Positions 46,643 to 55,352 of a stretch of 64,000 nt of DNA are shown piece by piece. The stretch is from JBGAHD01 sp044226395 (GTDB taxonomy: Bacteria > Pseudomonadota > Gammaproteobacteria > Xanthomonadales > Ahniellaceae), in assembly GCA_044226395.1 (NCBI GenBank), contig JBGAHD010000002.1, forward strand, positions 186,001 to 250,000. Reading direction: 5' to 3'. Position 1 is the first letter of the stretch, and each line of letters begins with the position of its first letter. The position numbers and the translations under genes were made by a program. The notes beneath the pieces were generated by a model. It saw only the letters and a list, made by a program, of their open reading frames with translations, searched no databases and had not been told where the DNA came from.

Positions 46643-48508
46643 ATGGCTTTGGGAACACGCATGATGATGGCGCTGCTGCTGGCGCTGGGCGCGGGCGCCA
46701 CGCGGGCCGACGAGGCCGGCGCGATCCTGGATCGCTATCGCGCGATCACGGGTGGCGAGCGTTGGGACGCGGTGTCGAGCCTGGCCGTGCAAGGCGCGCT
46801 CAAGGCCGGTGGCCTGGAGGGCACGATCGAGGGCGTGGAGGATCTGCGTTCGGGCCGCGCGATGTCGCGCTATGACTTGAAGGTGGTCAAGGGCGCGCAA
46901 GGTTTCGACGGTGAGCACGCGTGGTCGCAGGATCCGGGTGGCGAAGTGGCCGTGCTCGATGCCGAGGAAGCGGTGAAGTCGGCGCGCACCGACGCGTGGA
47001 TGACGCGGCGCGGCTATTGGCATCGCGACGGCGCGACGGCGAGCTTCGGCAAACCCGAGACGCGAAAGCTCGACGGCAAGACCTTCGACGTGATCGTCGC
47101 CACGCCCGAGGGCGGACGCGAGATCACGCTGTGGTTCGACCACGCCACGGGGCTACTGACACGCTCGGAGACGATGAGTGGTCAGGATGCCGTGATCTCG
47201 ACCTTCGACGATTGGCGTGAGGTCGACGGTTTGCGCCTGCCCTTCGCGCAGATCACCGACCAAGGCGGCGATGCGCGCAATCGCACCGAGGTGCGCTATA
47301 CGAAGGTGACGACCAATGTCGCCATCACCGACGCGACCTTCGCCGCGCCATCGATGGGCGATCACGTGCGCATCGCCAACGATATCGGCGAGACCACGGT
47401 GCCCTTTCGTCTGGTCAACAATCATTTGTTGTCGACCGTGACGATCGACGGCCAGCCAGCGACGGTGATCGTCGATACGGGTGGCGCCAATGTGCTCACG
47501 CCGGCGGCGGCGCGGCGACTGGGCTTGTCGAGCGAAGGCGAGATGGCCGGCCGCGGCGTCGGCGAGCAGCGCGTGAAAGTGAGTTTCGCGCGGGCGCGCG
47601 AGTTGAAGTTCGGGGAGCTGATCTATTCGCAACCGAATTTCTACGTGATGGATCTGGGCACCTTGTCCGCGCAAGAAGGCGAGACCATCGATGGCATCGT
47701 TGGCTACGAGTTGTTCCAGCGCTTCGGCGTGACGCTCGACTACGCACGCGGCGAAGTGCGCTTGAGCGAGCCCGCGCGCTTCAAGCCGCCAGCGGGCGCG
47801 ACCGAGATTCCCATGCGCCTGACCGATCGCATTCCGTTGATCGAAGGCATGCTCGATGGCACGCCGATGACGATCTCGGTCGACACGGGCTCGCGCTCGA
47901 CGTTCACGGCCTATGGCCCCTTCACGCGCGATCACGAATTGGTGACGCGCTATCGCGCCGCGCCGGAGGCCATCGCCGGCTGGGGCGTGGGTGGTGGCTC
48001 GCTGGGGCGCGCCGTGCGCGTGGGCGAGTTGCGATTAGGCGATCAGGTGCTGCGTCAGGTCGCGGCGGAACTCTTCACCGGCGACAAGGGCGCGTTCGCC
48101 GCGCCGGACGTGGGCGTGAATCTCGGCAGCGGCGCGTTGCGTCGCTTCACGGTGGCGTTCAATTACCAGGCCAAGCGCATGTATCTGGCGCCGAACGCGA
48201 GCTTCGACGCGCCGTTCGACTATGACCGCAGTGGGCTGTGGCTTTCGCTCGATGGCGAGGCGCTCAAGGTCGAGGCCGTGGCGCCCGACAGCGCGGCGAT
48301 GACGGCGAAGCTCGTCGCGGGCGATCGCGTGCGACGCATCGACGGCGCGGCGGTTGGCACGCGCAGCCTGATGGAATGGCGCGAGTTTCTGGCGAAGTCG
48401 ACCGAAGGCACGCGCGTGAAGCTCGACTTCGAACGTAACGGCCACGCGATGAGCGCGGTGTTGACGCTGCGCAATCGCATTCCCGACCGCAGCGTGGTCA
48501 CGCCCTGA
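46643..48508 (+). CDS. Secreted double aspartyl-protease-like protein with PDZ domain
   Basis: 621 residues from the ATG at 46643, chosen because GGGAG lies 7 nt upstream; the ATG at 46637 is too close to that site. A signal peptide spans 1-22 (ATRA). Residues 25-240 resemble an outer-membrane lipoprotein-sorting-like fold. Two retropepsin-like domains follow with catalytic D-T-G at 278-280 (VIVDTGGANVLT) and 414-416 (ISVDTGSRSTF); the first also has 'IDGIVGYELFQRFGVTLDY'. A PDZ domain ends the protein (about 525-610, 'VEAVAPDSAAMTAKLVAGDR'). Two half-size domains may pair within one chain to form a pepsin-like active site. It is probably periplasmic. It converges with zwf, with a strong hairpin between. 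Confidence 0.85.
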   Translation: MALGTRMMMALLLALGAGATRADEAGAILDRYRAITGGERWDAVSSLAVQGALKAGGLEGTIEGVEDLRSGRAMSRYDLKVVKGAQGFDGEHAWSQDPGGEVAVLDAEEAVKSARTDAWMTRRGYWHRDGATASFGKPETRKLDGKTFDVIVATPEGGREITLWFDHATGLLTRSETMSGQDAVISTFDDWREVDGLRLPFAQITDQGGDARNRTEVRYTKVTTNVAITDATFAAPSMGDHVRIANDIGETTVPFRLVNNHLLSTVTIDGQPATVIVDTGGANVLTPAAARRLGLSSEGEMAGRGVGEQRVKVSFARARELKFGELIYSQPNFYVMDLGTLSAQEGETIDGIVGYELFQRFGVTLDYARGEVRLSEPARFKPPAGATEIPMRLTDRIPLIEGMLDGTPMTISVDTGSRSTFTAYGPFTRDHELVTRYRAAPEAIAGWGVGGGSLGRAVRVGELRLGDQVLRQVAAELFTGDKGAFAAPDVGVNLGSGALRRFTVAFNYQAKRMYLAPNASFDAPFDYDRSGLWLSLDGEALKVEAVAPDSAAMTAKLVAGDRVRRIDGAAVGTRSLMEWREFLAKSTEGTRVKLDFERNGHAMSAVLTLRNRIPDRSVVTP

Positions 48509-48514
48509 GTTTGT

Positions 48515-48542
48515 CGCGGTCGCGAGGATTCTCGCGACCGCG
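48515..48542. terminator. Perfect 12-bp stem-loop between convergent genes
   Basis: CGCGGTCGCGAG (48515-48526), loop GATT, CTCGCGACCGCG (48531-48542). It starts 6 nt after the protease stop and ends 3 nt before the zwf stop on the other strand. The stem is very stable; TTCAAT follows on the plus strand only. Probably a bidirectional terminator. Confidence 0.75.
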
Positions 48543-48545
48543 CGT

Positions 48546-50021
48546 TCAATCGGCCCAGCGCGCGCCCGCGATTTCGAGCATGCGCTCGGCCTGCACCGGC
48601 CCCCAAGTACCGGCGGGATAGCTGCGCGGCGGCTGGCCGGCCTGCTTCCAACTCGACAGCACGCCATCGACCCAGGACCAGGCGGCTTCGAGTTCGTCGC
48701 GACGCACGAACAAGGTCGAATTCCCGTTGAGCGCATCGAGCAGCAAGCGTTCGTAAGCGATGCGACGACGCTCGCGACCGAAGGCTTCGGTCAGGGAGAG
48801 ATTGAGCGCCGCGGGTCGCAGTTGCACGCCGCGCAAACCCGGCTCCTTGTGCATCAGCTCGAGCGTAATCGTCTCTTCCGGCTGCAGGCGAATCAGCAAG
48901 CGATTGGCCTGAATGTTGGCCGCGTGCTCGTCGAAGATGTTGTGCGGCACCTCGCGGAACTGCACCACGATCTCGGTGCGTCGACGCTCCAGGCGCTTGC
49001 CCGTGCGCAGGAAAAAGGGCACGCCCTTCCAGCGCCAGTTGTCGATGTGCGCGCGCAGCGCCACGTAGGTCTCGGTGCGGCTGCCGACGACGGCGCCTTG
49101 TTCCTCGAGATAGCCGGGCACGCGCGCGTCATCGGCGACACCGGCGACATACTGGCCGGCGACGGTGAAATCGCGCACGTGCTCGACATCGATCGGGCGC
49201 AGGCTCTGCAGCACCTTGACCTTTTCGTTGCGCACCGCCGTGGCGTCGAGACTCGACGGCGGTTCCATTGCCACCAGCGCGAGCAATTGCAGAATGTGGT
49301 TCTGCACCATGTCGCGCAGCGCGCCGGCGTCGTCGTAGTACGACCAGCGACCTTCCACGCCCACGGTTTCGGCCACCGTGATCTGCACGTGATCGATCGA
49401 GCGCGCGTTCCACACCGGCTCGAACAGACTGTTGGCGAAGCGCAGCGCCAGCAGGTTCTGCACGGTTTCCTTGCCGAGGTAGTGATCGATGCGGAAGACC
49501 TGGTTCTCGGCGAAGATCGCGCCGACCGCGTCGGAGATCTCGCGACTGGTGCGCAGGTCGTGGCCGATGGGCTTTTCAAGAATGATGCGCGTGGCCGGGG
49601 TCACGAGGCCAGCGTCGCGCAGGTGCTCGCAGATCGCCGTGTACAGCGAGGGCGAGGTCGACAAATAGCACAGCAGATCGCCGGCGCCGCGCCGCGCGCG
49701 ATAGTCGGCCAGCGCGCGAAAGGTCTCGGGCTGATTGACGTCGACGGAAATGTAATCGACCGCGCGCAGGAACTCGGGCAAGCGCGCGTCGCCGAGGTGA
49801 CGCACGTGACCGAACTGACGGATCGCGGTCTCGACCTCGGCGCGAAAGGCCTCGGGCGAGAAGCTGCTGCGCGAGGCGCCGATCATGGCCAGATCGCCTG
49901 GCAGCAAGCCATCGCAAAACAAGTGATACAGCGAGGGCCAGAGCATGCGCTTGGCCAGATCGCCCGTGGCGCCGAACAACAGGAAGGTGGGGTGGACCAG
50001 GGACGATGGAGCGGGTGTCAT
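48546..50021 (-). CDS. zwf: Glucose-6-phosphate 1-dehydrogenase
   Basis: 491 residues, full family length. The coenzyme motif is GATGDLA at 17-23, the 'EKPIGHD' strand at 149-155, and the family signature with the catalytic His is 'RIDHYLGKE' at 177-185. It oxidises glucose 6-phosphate to 6-phosphogluconolactone, feeding the Entner-Doudoroff and pentose-phosphate routes. The start ATG is 9 nt after the glucokinase stop on the same strand, so glk and zwf form one operon: glucose to glucose 6-phosphate to gluconolactone phosphate. The ribosome site is weak and coupling to glk is likely. Control probably comes from the LacI operators upstream of glk. Confidence 0.96.
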   Translation of the reverse strand: MTPAPSSLVHPTFLLFGATGDLAKRMLWPSLYHLFCDGLLPGDLAMIGASRSSFSPEAFRAEVETAIRQFGHVRHLGDARLPEFLRAVDYISVDVNQPETFRALADYRARRGAGDLLCYLSTSPSLYTAICEHLRDAGLVTPATRIILEKPIGHDLRTSREISDAVGAIFAENQVFRIDHYLGKETVQNLLALRFANSLFEPVWNARSIDHVQITVAETVGVEGRWSYYDDAGALRDMVQNHILQLLALVAMEPPSSLDATAVRNEKVKVLQSLRPIDVEHVRDFTVAGQYVAGVADDARVPGYLEEQGAVVGSRTETYVALRAHIDNWRWKGVPFFLRTGKRLERRRTEIVVQFREVPHNIFDEHAANIQANRLLIRLQPEETITLELMHKEPGLRGVQLRPAALNLSLTEAFGRERRRIAYERLLLDALNGNSTLFVRRDELEAAWSWVDGVLSSWKQAGQPPRSYPAGTWGPVQAERMLEIAGARWAD

Positions 50022-50030
50022 GCGTGGGGT

Positions 50031-51080
50031 CTAGGATCGTCGTTCGAGAAGGTATCGAGCATAAGTCGCCGCGCCCAGATTGCCTACATTGCTTCGCGTT
50101 ATACGCAGGGTGGGCACGCGCGACAGCAGTTCGGCGAAGCGGCCTTTGTCTTCGAAGGCGCGGCGGAACAGCGTCACGCCGGTGTCGTCGAGCACGTGCG
50201 CGAGCAGATCGCCCGAGAGATACACGCCATTCCAGCCGCCGCAGATCAGCACGGCATCGCCAGCGAAGGCGCCGAGCACGGAACAGAACGCTTGCGTGGC
50301 GCGACGCGCGAGGTCATCGCCGGCGCGCGCGGCCGCGGAGACTTCCTCGGGCGTGGTCCATCGCGTGTCCTGACCGTGATGCGCGCCGAGCGCGTGATAG
50401 AGATTGAGCAGGCCTTCGCCGCACAACAGGCGTTCGTACGACACGCGACCGTAGCGATCCATCAAGAACCGCAGGATCGCGAGTTCGACCTCGTCGCGCG
50501 GCGCGAAGCTGATGTGACCACCTTCGGTATCGAGCACCGCGGTCAGGCCTTCAATCTGCTTGACCGCGCTCAGACCCAGGCCGGTGCCGGGACCGAGCAC
50601 GACGCGCACGCCGGGCTCGCCGCGATCGCGCAGTGTCGGGTCGCCCAGGGGTGACACGTCATCATCGCCGAGCTCGCCGATCGCCCAGGCGATGGCGGCG
50701 AAATCATTGAGCACGTCCAGACGCGCGAAACCCAGCGCGGCGCGCAAGGCTTCGATCGAGAAATTCCAGGCATTGTTGGTCAGCACCACGCGATCGCTGG
50801 TGACCGCGCCGGCGACGGCGAGCACGGCGCGCTCGGGCAAGGGCGCGGCGACTTCGCGCAGATAGCGCGCGATGGCGTCGGCGAGCGTGGTGAATTCGCG
50901 CGCGCGATAGCGACGCTCGGCGGTCAGGCGCGGCGTGCCGCGCGCGGCCGCGTCGCTGAGCGCGAAGCGGGCATGCGTGCCGCCGATGTCGGCGACCAGG
51001 CATGGGCGCGCGAGGGCGGGAGATTCGATGGCGGCGGCTGGATCCACGCGGGCGTCTTCCGTGGCACGGAAAGGGCCCAT
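50031..51080 (-). CDS. glk: Glucokinase
   Basis: 349 residues. The ATP-binding phosphate loop is 'VADIGGTHARFAL' (DIGGT at 31-35); 'LNDFAAIAWAI' contains the catalytic Asp region, 'LGPGTGLGLSAV' and 'DTEGGHISFAPRDEVELAIL' match the bacterial Glk family, and 'AVLICGGWNGVYL' is the second nucleotide motif. It phosphorylates cytosolic glucose, as expected with a sodium-driven sugar symporter and a beta-glucosidase nearby. The N-terminal ~25 residues before the fold are longer than in E. coli Glk. It is the first gene of a glk-zwf operon, divergent from a LacI-family gene; its start lies 13 bp from the first GACA-N4-TGTC operator, so repression by that protein is likely. Confidence 0.95.
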   Translation of the reverse strand: MGPFRATEDARVDPAAAIESPALARPCLVADIGGTHARFALSDAAARGTPRLTAERRYRAREFTTLADAIARYLREVAAPLPERAVLAVAGAVTSDRVVLTNNAWNFSIEALRAALGFARLDVLNDFAAIAWAIGELGDDDVSPLGDPTLRDRGEPGVRVVLGPGTGLGLSAVKQIEGLTAVLDTEGGHISFAPRDEVELAILRFLMDRYGRVSYERLLCGEGLLNLYHALGAHHGQDTRWTTPEEVSAAARAGDDLARRATQAFCSVLGAFAGDAVLICGGWNGVYLSGDLLAHVLDDTGVTLFRRAFEDKGRFAELLSRVPTLRITRSNVGNLGAATYARYLLERRS

Positions 51081-51092
51081 GGTAGACAGGGC

Positions 51093-51108
51093 TTGACAAC
51101 GCTGTCAA
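51093..51108. promoter_or_regulatory. LacI-type operator, site 1
   Basis: TTGACAACGCTGTCAA: arms TTGACA/TGTCAA, 14 of 16 positions symmetric, core GACA-ACGC-TGTC. It lies 13 bp upstream of glk and 56 bp upstream of the divergent LacI gene. The left arm could double as a -35 hexamer. Confidence 0.7.
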
Positions 51109-51122
51109 ACTCTTGTCATCCG

Positions 51123-51134
51123 GACAGGTCTGTC
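51123..51134. promoter_or_regulatory. LacI-type operator, site 2
   Basis: GACAGGTCTGTC: GACA-N4-TGTC, the same architecture as site 1, centres 28 bp apart, 30 bp before the LacI start. Two equal sites between glk and its neighbour regulator suggest autoregulation and cooperative binding. Confidence 0.6.
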
Positions 51135-51163
51135 AGAATCGGGGCACCATCCAGAGGCGGCCG

Positions 51164-52183
51164 ATGATGAATGCCAGGGTACGCATCGAGGACGTGGCGC
51201 AAGCCGCCGGCGTCTCGATGAAAACGGTCTCGCGCGTGCTCAATCACGAGCCCAACGTGCGCGAGGACACGCGTCAGCGCGTCGAAGCCGCGGTCAAGCA
51301 GCTCAATTACAAACCGCACCCTTCCGCGCGCAGTCTGGCGGGCAATCGCTCGTATCTCGTCGCCCTGCTCTACGACAACCCGTCGTCGAATTACTTGATG
51401 GAAATCCTCACGGGCGTCCTCGATGCCTGCGAGGCGCATCATTATTCAATGATGTTGCGGCCCCTGGTGTCGGAGAACGTCGACCACGTGGCCCCGGTCG
51501 AGGAACTGATCTCGCACTATCGGCCCGATGGCCTGATTCTCACGCCGCCGATCACCGACGATGCCGGCGTGCTGGCCAAGCTCGACGAATTGGGCGTGAA
51601 GTACGCATCGATTTCACCCAAGACCGGCAATGGCCGCGTCGGCACGTTTCTCGACGAGCGACAGGCCGTGCGCGACATGATGGCGCACATCGTCTCGCTC
51701 GGGCATCGACGCATCGCGCACATCGTCGGTCATCTCTCGCATGGCGCGGCGCAATGGCGTCAGGACGGTTATCGCGATGGCCTGACCGCCGCGGGCATCG
51801 CCTACGATCCCGAACTCGTGGTGCAGGGCTCGTTCTCGTTCGACTCCGGCGTGGCCGCCGGCAAGAAACTGCTGGCCCTGCGCGAACGCCCCACGGCGAT
51901 CTTCGCCGCCAACGACGACATGGCCGCCGGCGTGATCAGCGCCGCCGCCGAGATCGGTCTGTCGGTGCCGCGCGATCTGTCGGTGTTCGGCTTCGACGAC
52001 ACGCCGATGTCGCGCCAGATCTGGCCGTGTCTCACCACCGTCCGCCAGCCCAGCCGCGACATGGGCCGCGTCGCCGCCGAACAACTGCTGCGCGCGATCA
52101 AGGACCCCGCCAACGGCGAGATGGTGCAGATGCCCTACGCCCTGCAATTGCGTCAGTCGACGGGGCCGGCGCCGGGGCGGTGA
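51164..52183 (+). CDS. LacI-family transcriptional regulator
   Basis: 339 residues from the ATG at 51164 (tandem ATGATG, GAGG 7 nt upstream). The LacI helix-turn-helix is textbook: 'IEDVAQAAGVSMKTVSRVLN' (about 6-26), then 'RVEAAVKQLNYKPHPSARSL' with the hinge helix. A periplasmic-binding-protein-like sensor domain follows ('YLVALLYDNPSSNYLMEILT', 'HRRIAHIVGHLSHG', 'TAIFAANDDMAAGVI', 'VFGFDDTPMSRQIWP'). It is divergent from glk-zwf with two operators between. A related site upstream of the TonB receptor at 62144 suggests it also controls sugar uptake. The inducer is probably a beta-glucoside, glucose or a gluconate-type metabolite, but the sequence does not say. Confidence 0.93.
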   Translation: MMNARVRIEDVAQAAGVSMKTVSRVLNHEPNVREDTRQRVEAAVKQLNYKPHPSARSLAGNRSYLVALLYDNPSSNYLMEILTGVLDACEAHHYSMMLRPLVSENVDHVAPVEELISHYRPDGLILTPPITDDAGVLAKLDELGVKYASISPKTGNGRVGTFLDERQAVRDMMAHIVSLGHRRIAHIVGHLSHGAAQWRQDGYRDGLTAAGIAYDPELVVQGSFSFDSGVAAGKKLLALRERPTAIFAANDDMAAGVISAAAEIGLSVPRDLSVFGFDDTPMSRQIWPCLTTVRQPSRDMGRVAAEQLLRAIKDPANGEMVQMPYALQLRQSTGPAPGR

Positions 52184-52191
52184 GCGGCAAG

Positions 52192-52216
52192 ACCGCGATG
52201 GTTCCGCCATCGCGGT
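52192..52216 (+). terminator. Stem-loop after the LacI gene
   Basis: ACCGCGATGG (52192-52201), loop TTCCG, CCATCGCGGT (52207-52216): a perfect 10-bp stem starting 8 nt after the stop. There is no U-tract. Confidence 0.65.
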
Positions 52217-52627
52217 GCCCATGCACTCGCCGCGTCCCGCGGCGATCCATCGTGTTGACCCTGCGGTTGCTAGCGACCGCGGTCTCGCGCATGACCGGTT
52301 CTCGGCTGCCTTTCACCATCGCTTAACTTCCTGGCGTCGCGCGAGTGTGTCGCTGCCACGGGCCACGCGCGAATCGCCACGCGAGCGATGATCACTGCGC
52401 GCGAAGACCGAGAGTCATTCGCACTCTCGACTCGCGCAGCAGCGCTGTCATCGCGCGATTCCGTTTGTCCGAGTTCATGAACGGCGCCTTGACCGAGGCG
52501 TATATTCGTACTTCTGGAATCAAGGAAAACGCGCTGGCCAGTTTTCCCGCGAATTCGCGTCTATTGGGCCATGCGGCGGTGGGCCGCTCGTGGCTTGATC
52601 AATTTCGTCTCCGACAAAGGGGGTTGT
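52217..52627. other. Upstream region of the NHL-repeat gene
   Basis: About 410 bp without a gene. It holds an inverted repeat CGAGAGT-N7-ACTCTCG at 52409-52429 and an AT-richer patch with TATATT at 52501-52506 that may be the -10 of the secreted NHL protein's promoter (the -35 candidate TGAACG at 52478 is poor). The 5' leader would then be about 115 nt. No known riboswitch pattern was recognised. Confidence 0.35.
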
Positions 52628-55312
52628 ATGTTCGGCTCGAGTTCTCGTTGGCAGTGGCGCGCCGTTTCTCTGTGTTGCGCCTACCTCGCCGCGGGCGCGG
52701 CGTTGGCGCAGGATCCCGACGCGCGTGGTCTGCCCTTGCCTGATGTTTCTCTGGCGACGCCGACGCAGGCCCTGCCGGTGCCGCCCGAGCCGCTCGGTGG
52801 GCCGCCGTATGCGAGTTCGGGTTATCGCAGCTTGCATCTCGAATCCACCGGTATCGGCTCGGGCTTCACGTTTCCGTTTCAGGTCACGGCGGATGCCGAC
52901 AACATCTTCGTCTCCGACGTGACCGCGAACGCGGTGAGGATGTATCAGTTGAGCGCGGGCGTCCTGAACTTCGTGCGCAACATCGGTACGGGCTCGGGCT
53001 CGGGCGCGGGCCAGTTCAATGGCCCCGAGCAGGTCGCGGCGGTCGGCAATGATCTCTATGTCGCCGACTTCAACAACAACCGCGTGCAGCGTTTCAATCG
53101 CTCGACTGGCGCGTATGTGAGTCAGTTCGGCGTGGGCGGCTCGGGCGCGGGGCAGTTGTTCTCGCCCTCGGGCCTAGTGTTCAACCCGACCAATGGTCTG
53201 CTGTACGTGTCGGACATTGGCAACGATCGCATCCAGACTTTCACCACGGCCGGCGTGTTCGTGTCGCAGTTCAGCGGGCCGGGCGCGGGCGACGGGCAGT
53301 TGAACAATCCCTTCGTGCTGGCGGTCGATCGCCAAGGCAATATCTACGCGGCCGACTCGGGCAACAACCGCGTGGAAAAGTTTCGCGCCAATGGCACCTT
53401 CGTGCGCCATATCGGCACGGGTCTGAACACGCCATTGGGCTTGACCGTCGACAACGCCAATCTGGTGTGGGTGACGTCGTCGCCGGGCGATATCTATGCC
53501 TACGATTCTCGCGGCAGCTATGTCGCTTACTACTACGGCCTGCTGGCCGCGGGCACCGAGGGCTATTTCGCCAATGTTCGCGGGCTGGCGGCGATCGCGC
53601 CGCAAGTCAGCGAACCTTTCCTGGGAGCGGGTGGCCTGGCCGTGGTCGACGCCGGCACGGGCACGCAGCGCGTGCAGCTGTTCAAGCGCAGCACTCAGCC
53701 GATCGCGCATGATTCGCCACAGACGATCTCGGGCGCGGGCTCTTTCAATGGCCAGATCGCCTTCGACAGCCAGCAGAACGTCTATGTGACGAGCTTTCAG
53801 GAAGACAAGATCAGCAAGTACGACCGCTTCGGCGCCTTCATCGGCAACATCGGTTCGCCGGGCACGGGCAATGGCCAGCTCGATGGCCCATACGGCATCA
53901 CGATCGACGATCAGGACAACATCTACGTGGTCGATCGAAACAACAGCCGCATCCAGAAGTTCAACGCGAGCGGCGTTTACGTCACGCAATGGGGATCGTT
54001 GGGTTCGGGCGACGGGCAGTTCAGCGGCCCGGCCGACATCACCACCGACGGCAGCTGGCTTTACGTCACCGATGAGTTGAACGCGCGCGTGCAGAAGTTC
54101 TCGCTCTCCGGCACTTATGTGCGCAAGTGGGGCATGAGTGGCACGGGCAATGGCCAGTTCACCAACCCGGCCGGCATCACGGTTGATCGCAATCGACAGA
54201 AGGTCTACGTGGCCGAGTACTTCGGCAATCGCATCCAGGAATTCTCGGTGTTCGGCGACTTCGTCAAAGTGATCGCGGATTCGACCTCGGGCACGGGCAT
54301 GCTGTCGAATCCACGCGGCCTGGACACCGACCAGCGCGGCAATCTCTACTGCGCCGACGGCGGCAATTCGCGCATCGTGCAGTACAACGACAATGGCACG
54401 TATCTCGGCAACACGCCGGTCCCGAGCACGCCCAATGGCCTGGCCTTTAACCGCGCGAACAATCAGATGTGGGTGGGCACGACCAGCGGCGGAACGGTGT
54501 CGCGCGTGACTTCGGTGGTGGGCAAGAGCGACTCGATCGGCGTCTATCGTCCCGGCATCAAGACCTTCTTGTTGCGTCAGACGCTGACCACGGGCCCGGC
54601 CGACATCGCCGCGCAAGTGCCCGACGCGGCGGCGGGCGATGTGCCCCTGGTCGGCGACTGGAATGGCGATGGCATCGACTCGCCGGGGTTTTTCCGCGCC
54701 AGCACCAGCACGTTTTATCTGTGGGATCGCTGGGTCAGTCTGTCGGTGGCGCAGCCGGACTATCAGTTCGCCTTCTGCACCAGCGGCGACAAGCCCCTGG
54801 TGGGCGATTGGGACGGCGACGGCATCGATGGCATCGGTTGCTTCCGCGCTTCGAATGGCACGCACTATTTTAAGAACAAGCTCGCGGCCGGCGCGGCCGA
54901 CTACGCGGTGACGTTCGCGCAAGCCGGCGACATCGGCGTGGTGGGCGATTGGGATCGCGATGGCACGATGAGCGCGGGCGTGTTCCGTCCCAGCGATGGA
55001 CGCTTTCACGTGACCAACGCCAACATCGTCGGCACGGCCAGCGAGAGCGGCAACTTCCTGCTCGGCCAGTCGGGCGACGTCCCGTTGACCGGCGACTGGA
55101 CGCACATCGCCACCAGCGGCATCGCGGTATTTCGGCCGTCGAACGCGACGTTCTACATCAAGCACTCGCTTGACGATCTGGCGCCGAATAGCACGTTCGG
55201 CTATCAGCCGCCGGATCCCTCGGCCCTATTCGTCGACGGCTTCGAAACCGTCGGCGCCTCGCCCAGCACGGATATTCCGTTGACTGGCGTCTGGGGCAAT
55301 ATCCCGGAGTAA
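52628..55312 (+). CDS. Secreted NHL-repeat beta-propeller protein with C-terminal repeats and DGFE tail
   Basis: 894 residues from the ATG at 52628 (AAAGGGGG upstream). The signal peptide ends near ALA at 27. About eight NHL units follow, recognisable by 'GQF..P.G......LYV.D..N.R.Q.F' (for example 'GQLDGPYGITIDDQDNIYVV' and 'GQFTNPAGITVDRNRQKVYV'). From about 640 a second repeat type appears four to five times: 'GDVPLVGDWNGDGIDSPGFF', 'LVGDWDGDGIDGIGCFRASN', 'GDIGVVGDWDRDGTMSAGVF', with Asp-rich D-x-D-G-D loops that may bind Ca2+. The tail has 'ALFVDGFETVG' (DGFE at 870-873) and then a fragment of one more repeat. It is probably a surface or extracellular adhesion or scaffold protein; the partner is unknown. 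Confidence 0.8.
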   Translation: MFGSSSRWQWRAVSLCCAYLAAGAALAQDPDARGLPLPDVSLATPTQALPVPPEPLGGPPYASSGYRSLHLESTGIGSGFTFPFQVTADADNIFVSDVTANAVRMYQLSAGVLNFVRNIGTGSGSGAGQFNGPEQVAAVGNDLYVADFNNNRVQRFNRSTGAYVSQFGVGGSGAGQLFSPSGLVFNPTNGLLYVSDIGNDRIQTFTTAGVFVSQFSGPGAGDGQLNNPFVLAVDRQGNIYAADSGNNRVEKFRANGTFVRHIGTGLNTPLGLTVDNANLVWVTSSPGDIYAYDSRGSYVAYYYGLLAAGTEGYFANVRGLAAIAPQVSEPFLGAGGLAVVDAGTGTQRVQLFKRSTQPIAHDSPQTISGAGSFNGQIAFDSQQNVYVTSFQEDKISKYDRFGAFIGNIGSPGTGNGQLDGPYGITIDDQDNIYVVDRNNSRIQKFNASGVYVTQWGSLGSGDGQFSGPADITTDGSWLYVTDELNARVQKFSLSGTYVRKWGMSGTGNGQFTNPAGITVDRNRQKVYVAEYFGNRIQEFSVFGDFVKVIADSTSGTGMLSNPRGLDTDQRGNLYCADGGNSRIVQYNDNGTYLGNTPVPSTPNGLAFNRANNQMWVGTTSGGTVSRVTSVVGKSDSIGVYRPGIKTFLLRQTLTTGPADIAAQVPDAAAGDVPLVGDWNGDGIDSPGFFRASTSTFYLWDRWVSLSVAQPDYQFAFCTSGDKPLVGDWDGDGIDGIGCFRASNGTHYFKNKLAAGAADYAVTFAQAGDIGVVGDWDRDGTMSAGVFRPSDGRFHVTNANIVGTASESGNFLLGQSGDVPLTGDWTHIATSGIAVFRPSNATFYIKHSLDDLAPNSTFGYQPPDPSALFVDGFETVGASPSTDIPLTGVWGNIPE

Positions 55313-55323
55313 GCACGCCAAAC

Positions 55324-55349
55324 GACGCGAGGTCGCTCGACCTCGCGTC
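55324..55349. terminator. Stem-loop between convergent NHL and MocR genes
   Basis: GACGCGAGGTC (55324-55334), loop GCTC, GACCTCGCGTC (55339-55349): a perfect 11-bp stem. It lies 11 nt after the NHL stop and 3 nt before the facing MocR stop. Probably a bidirectional terminator. Confidence 0.7.
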
Positions 55350-55352
55350 ACT

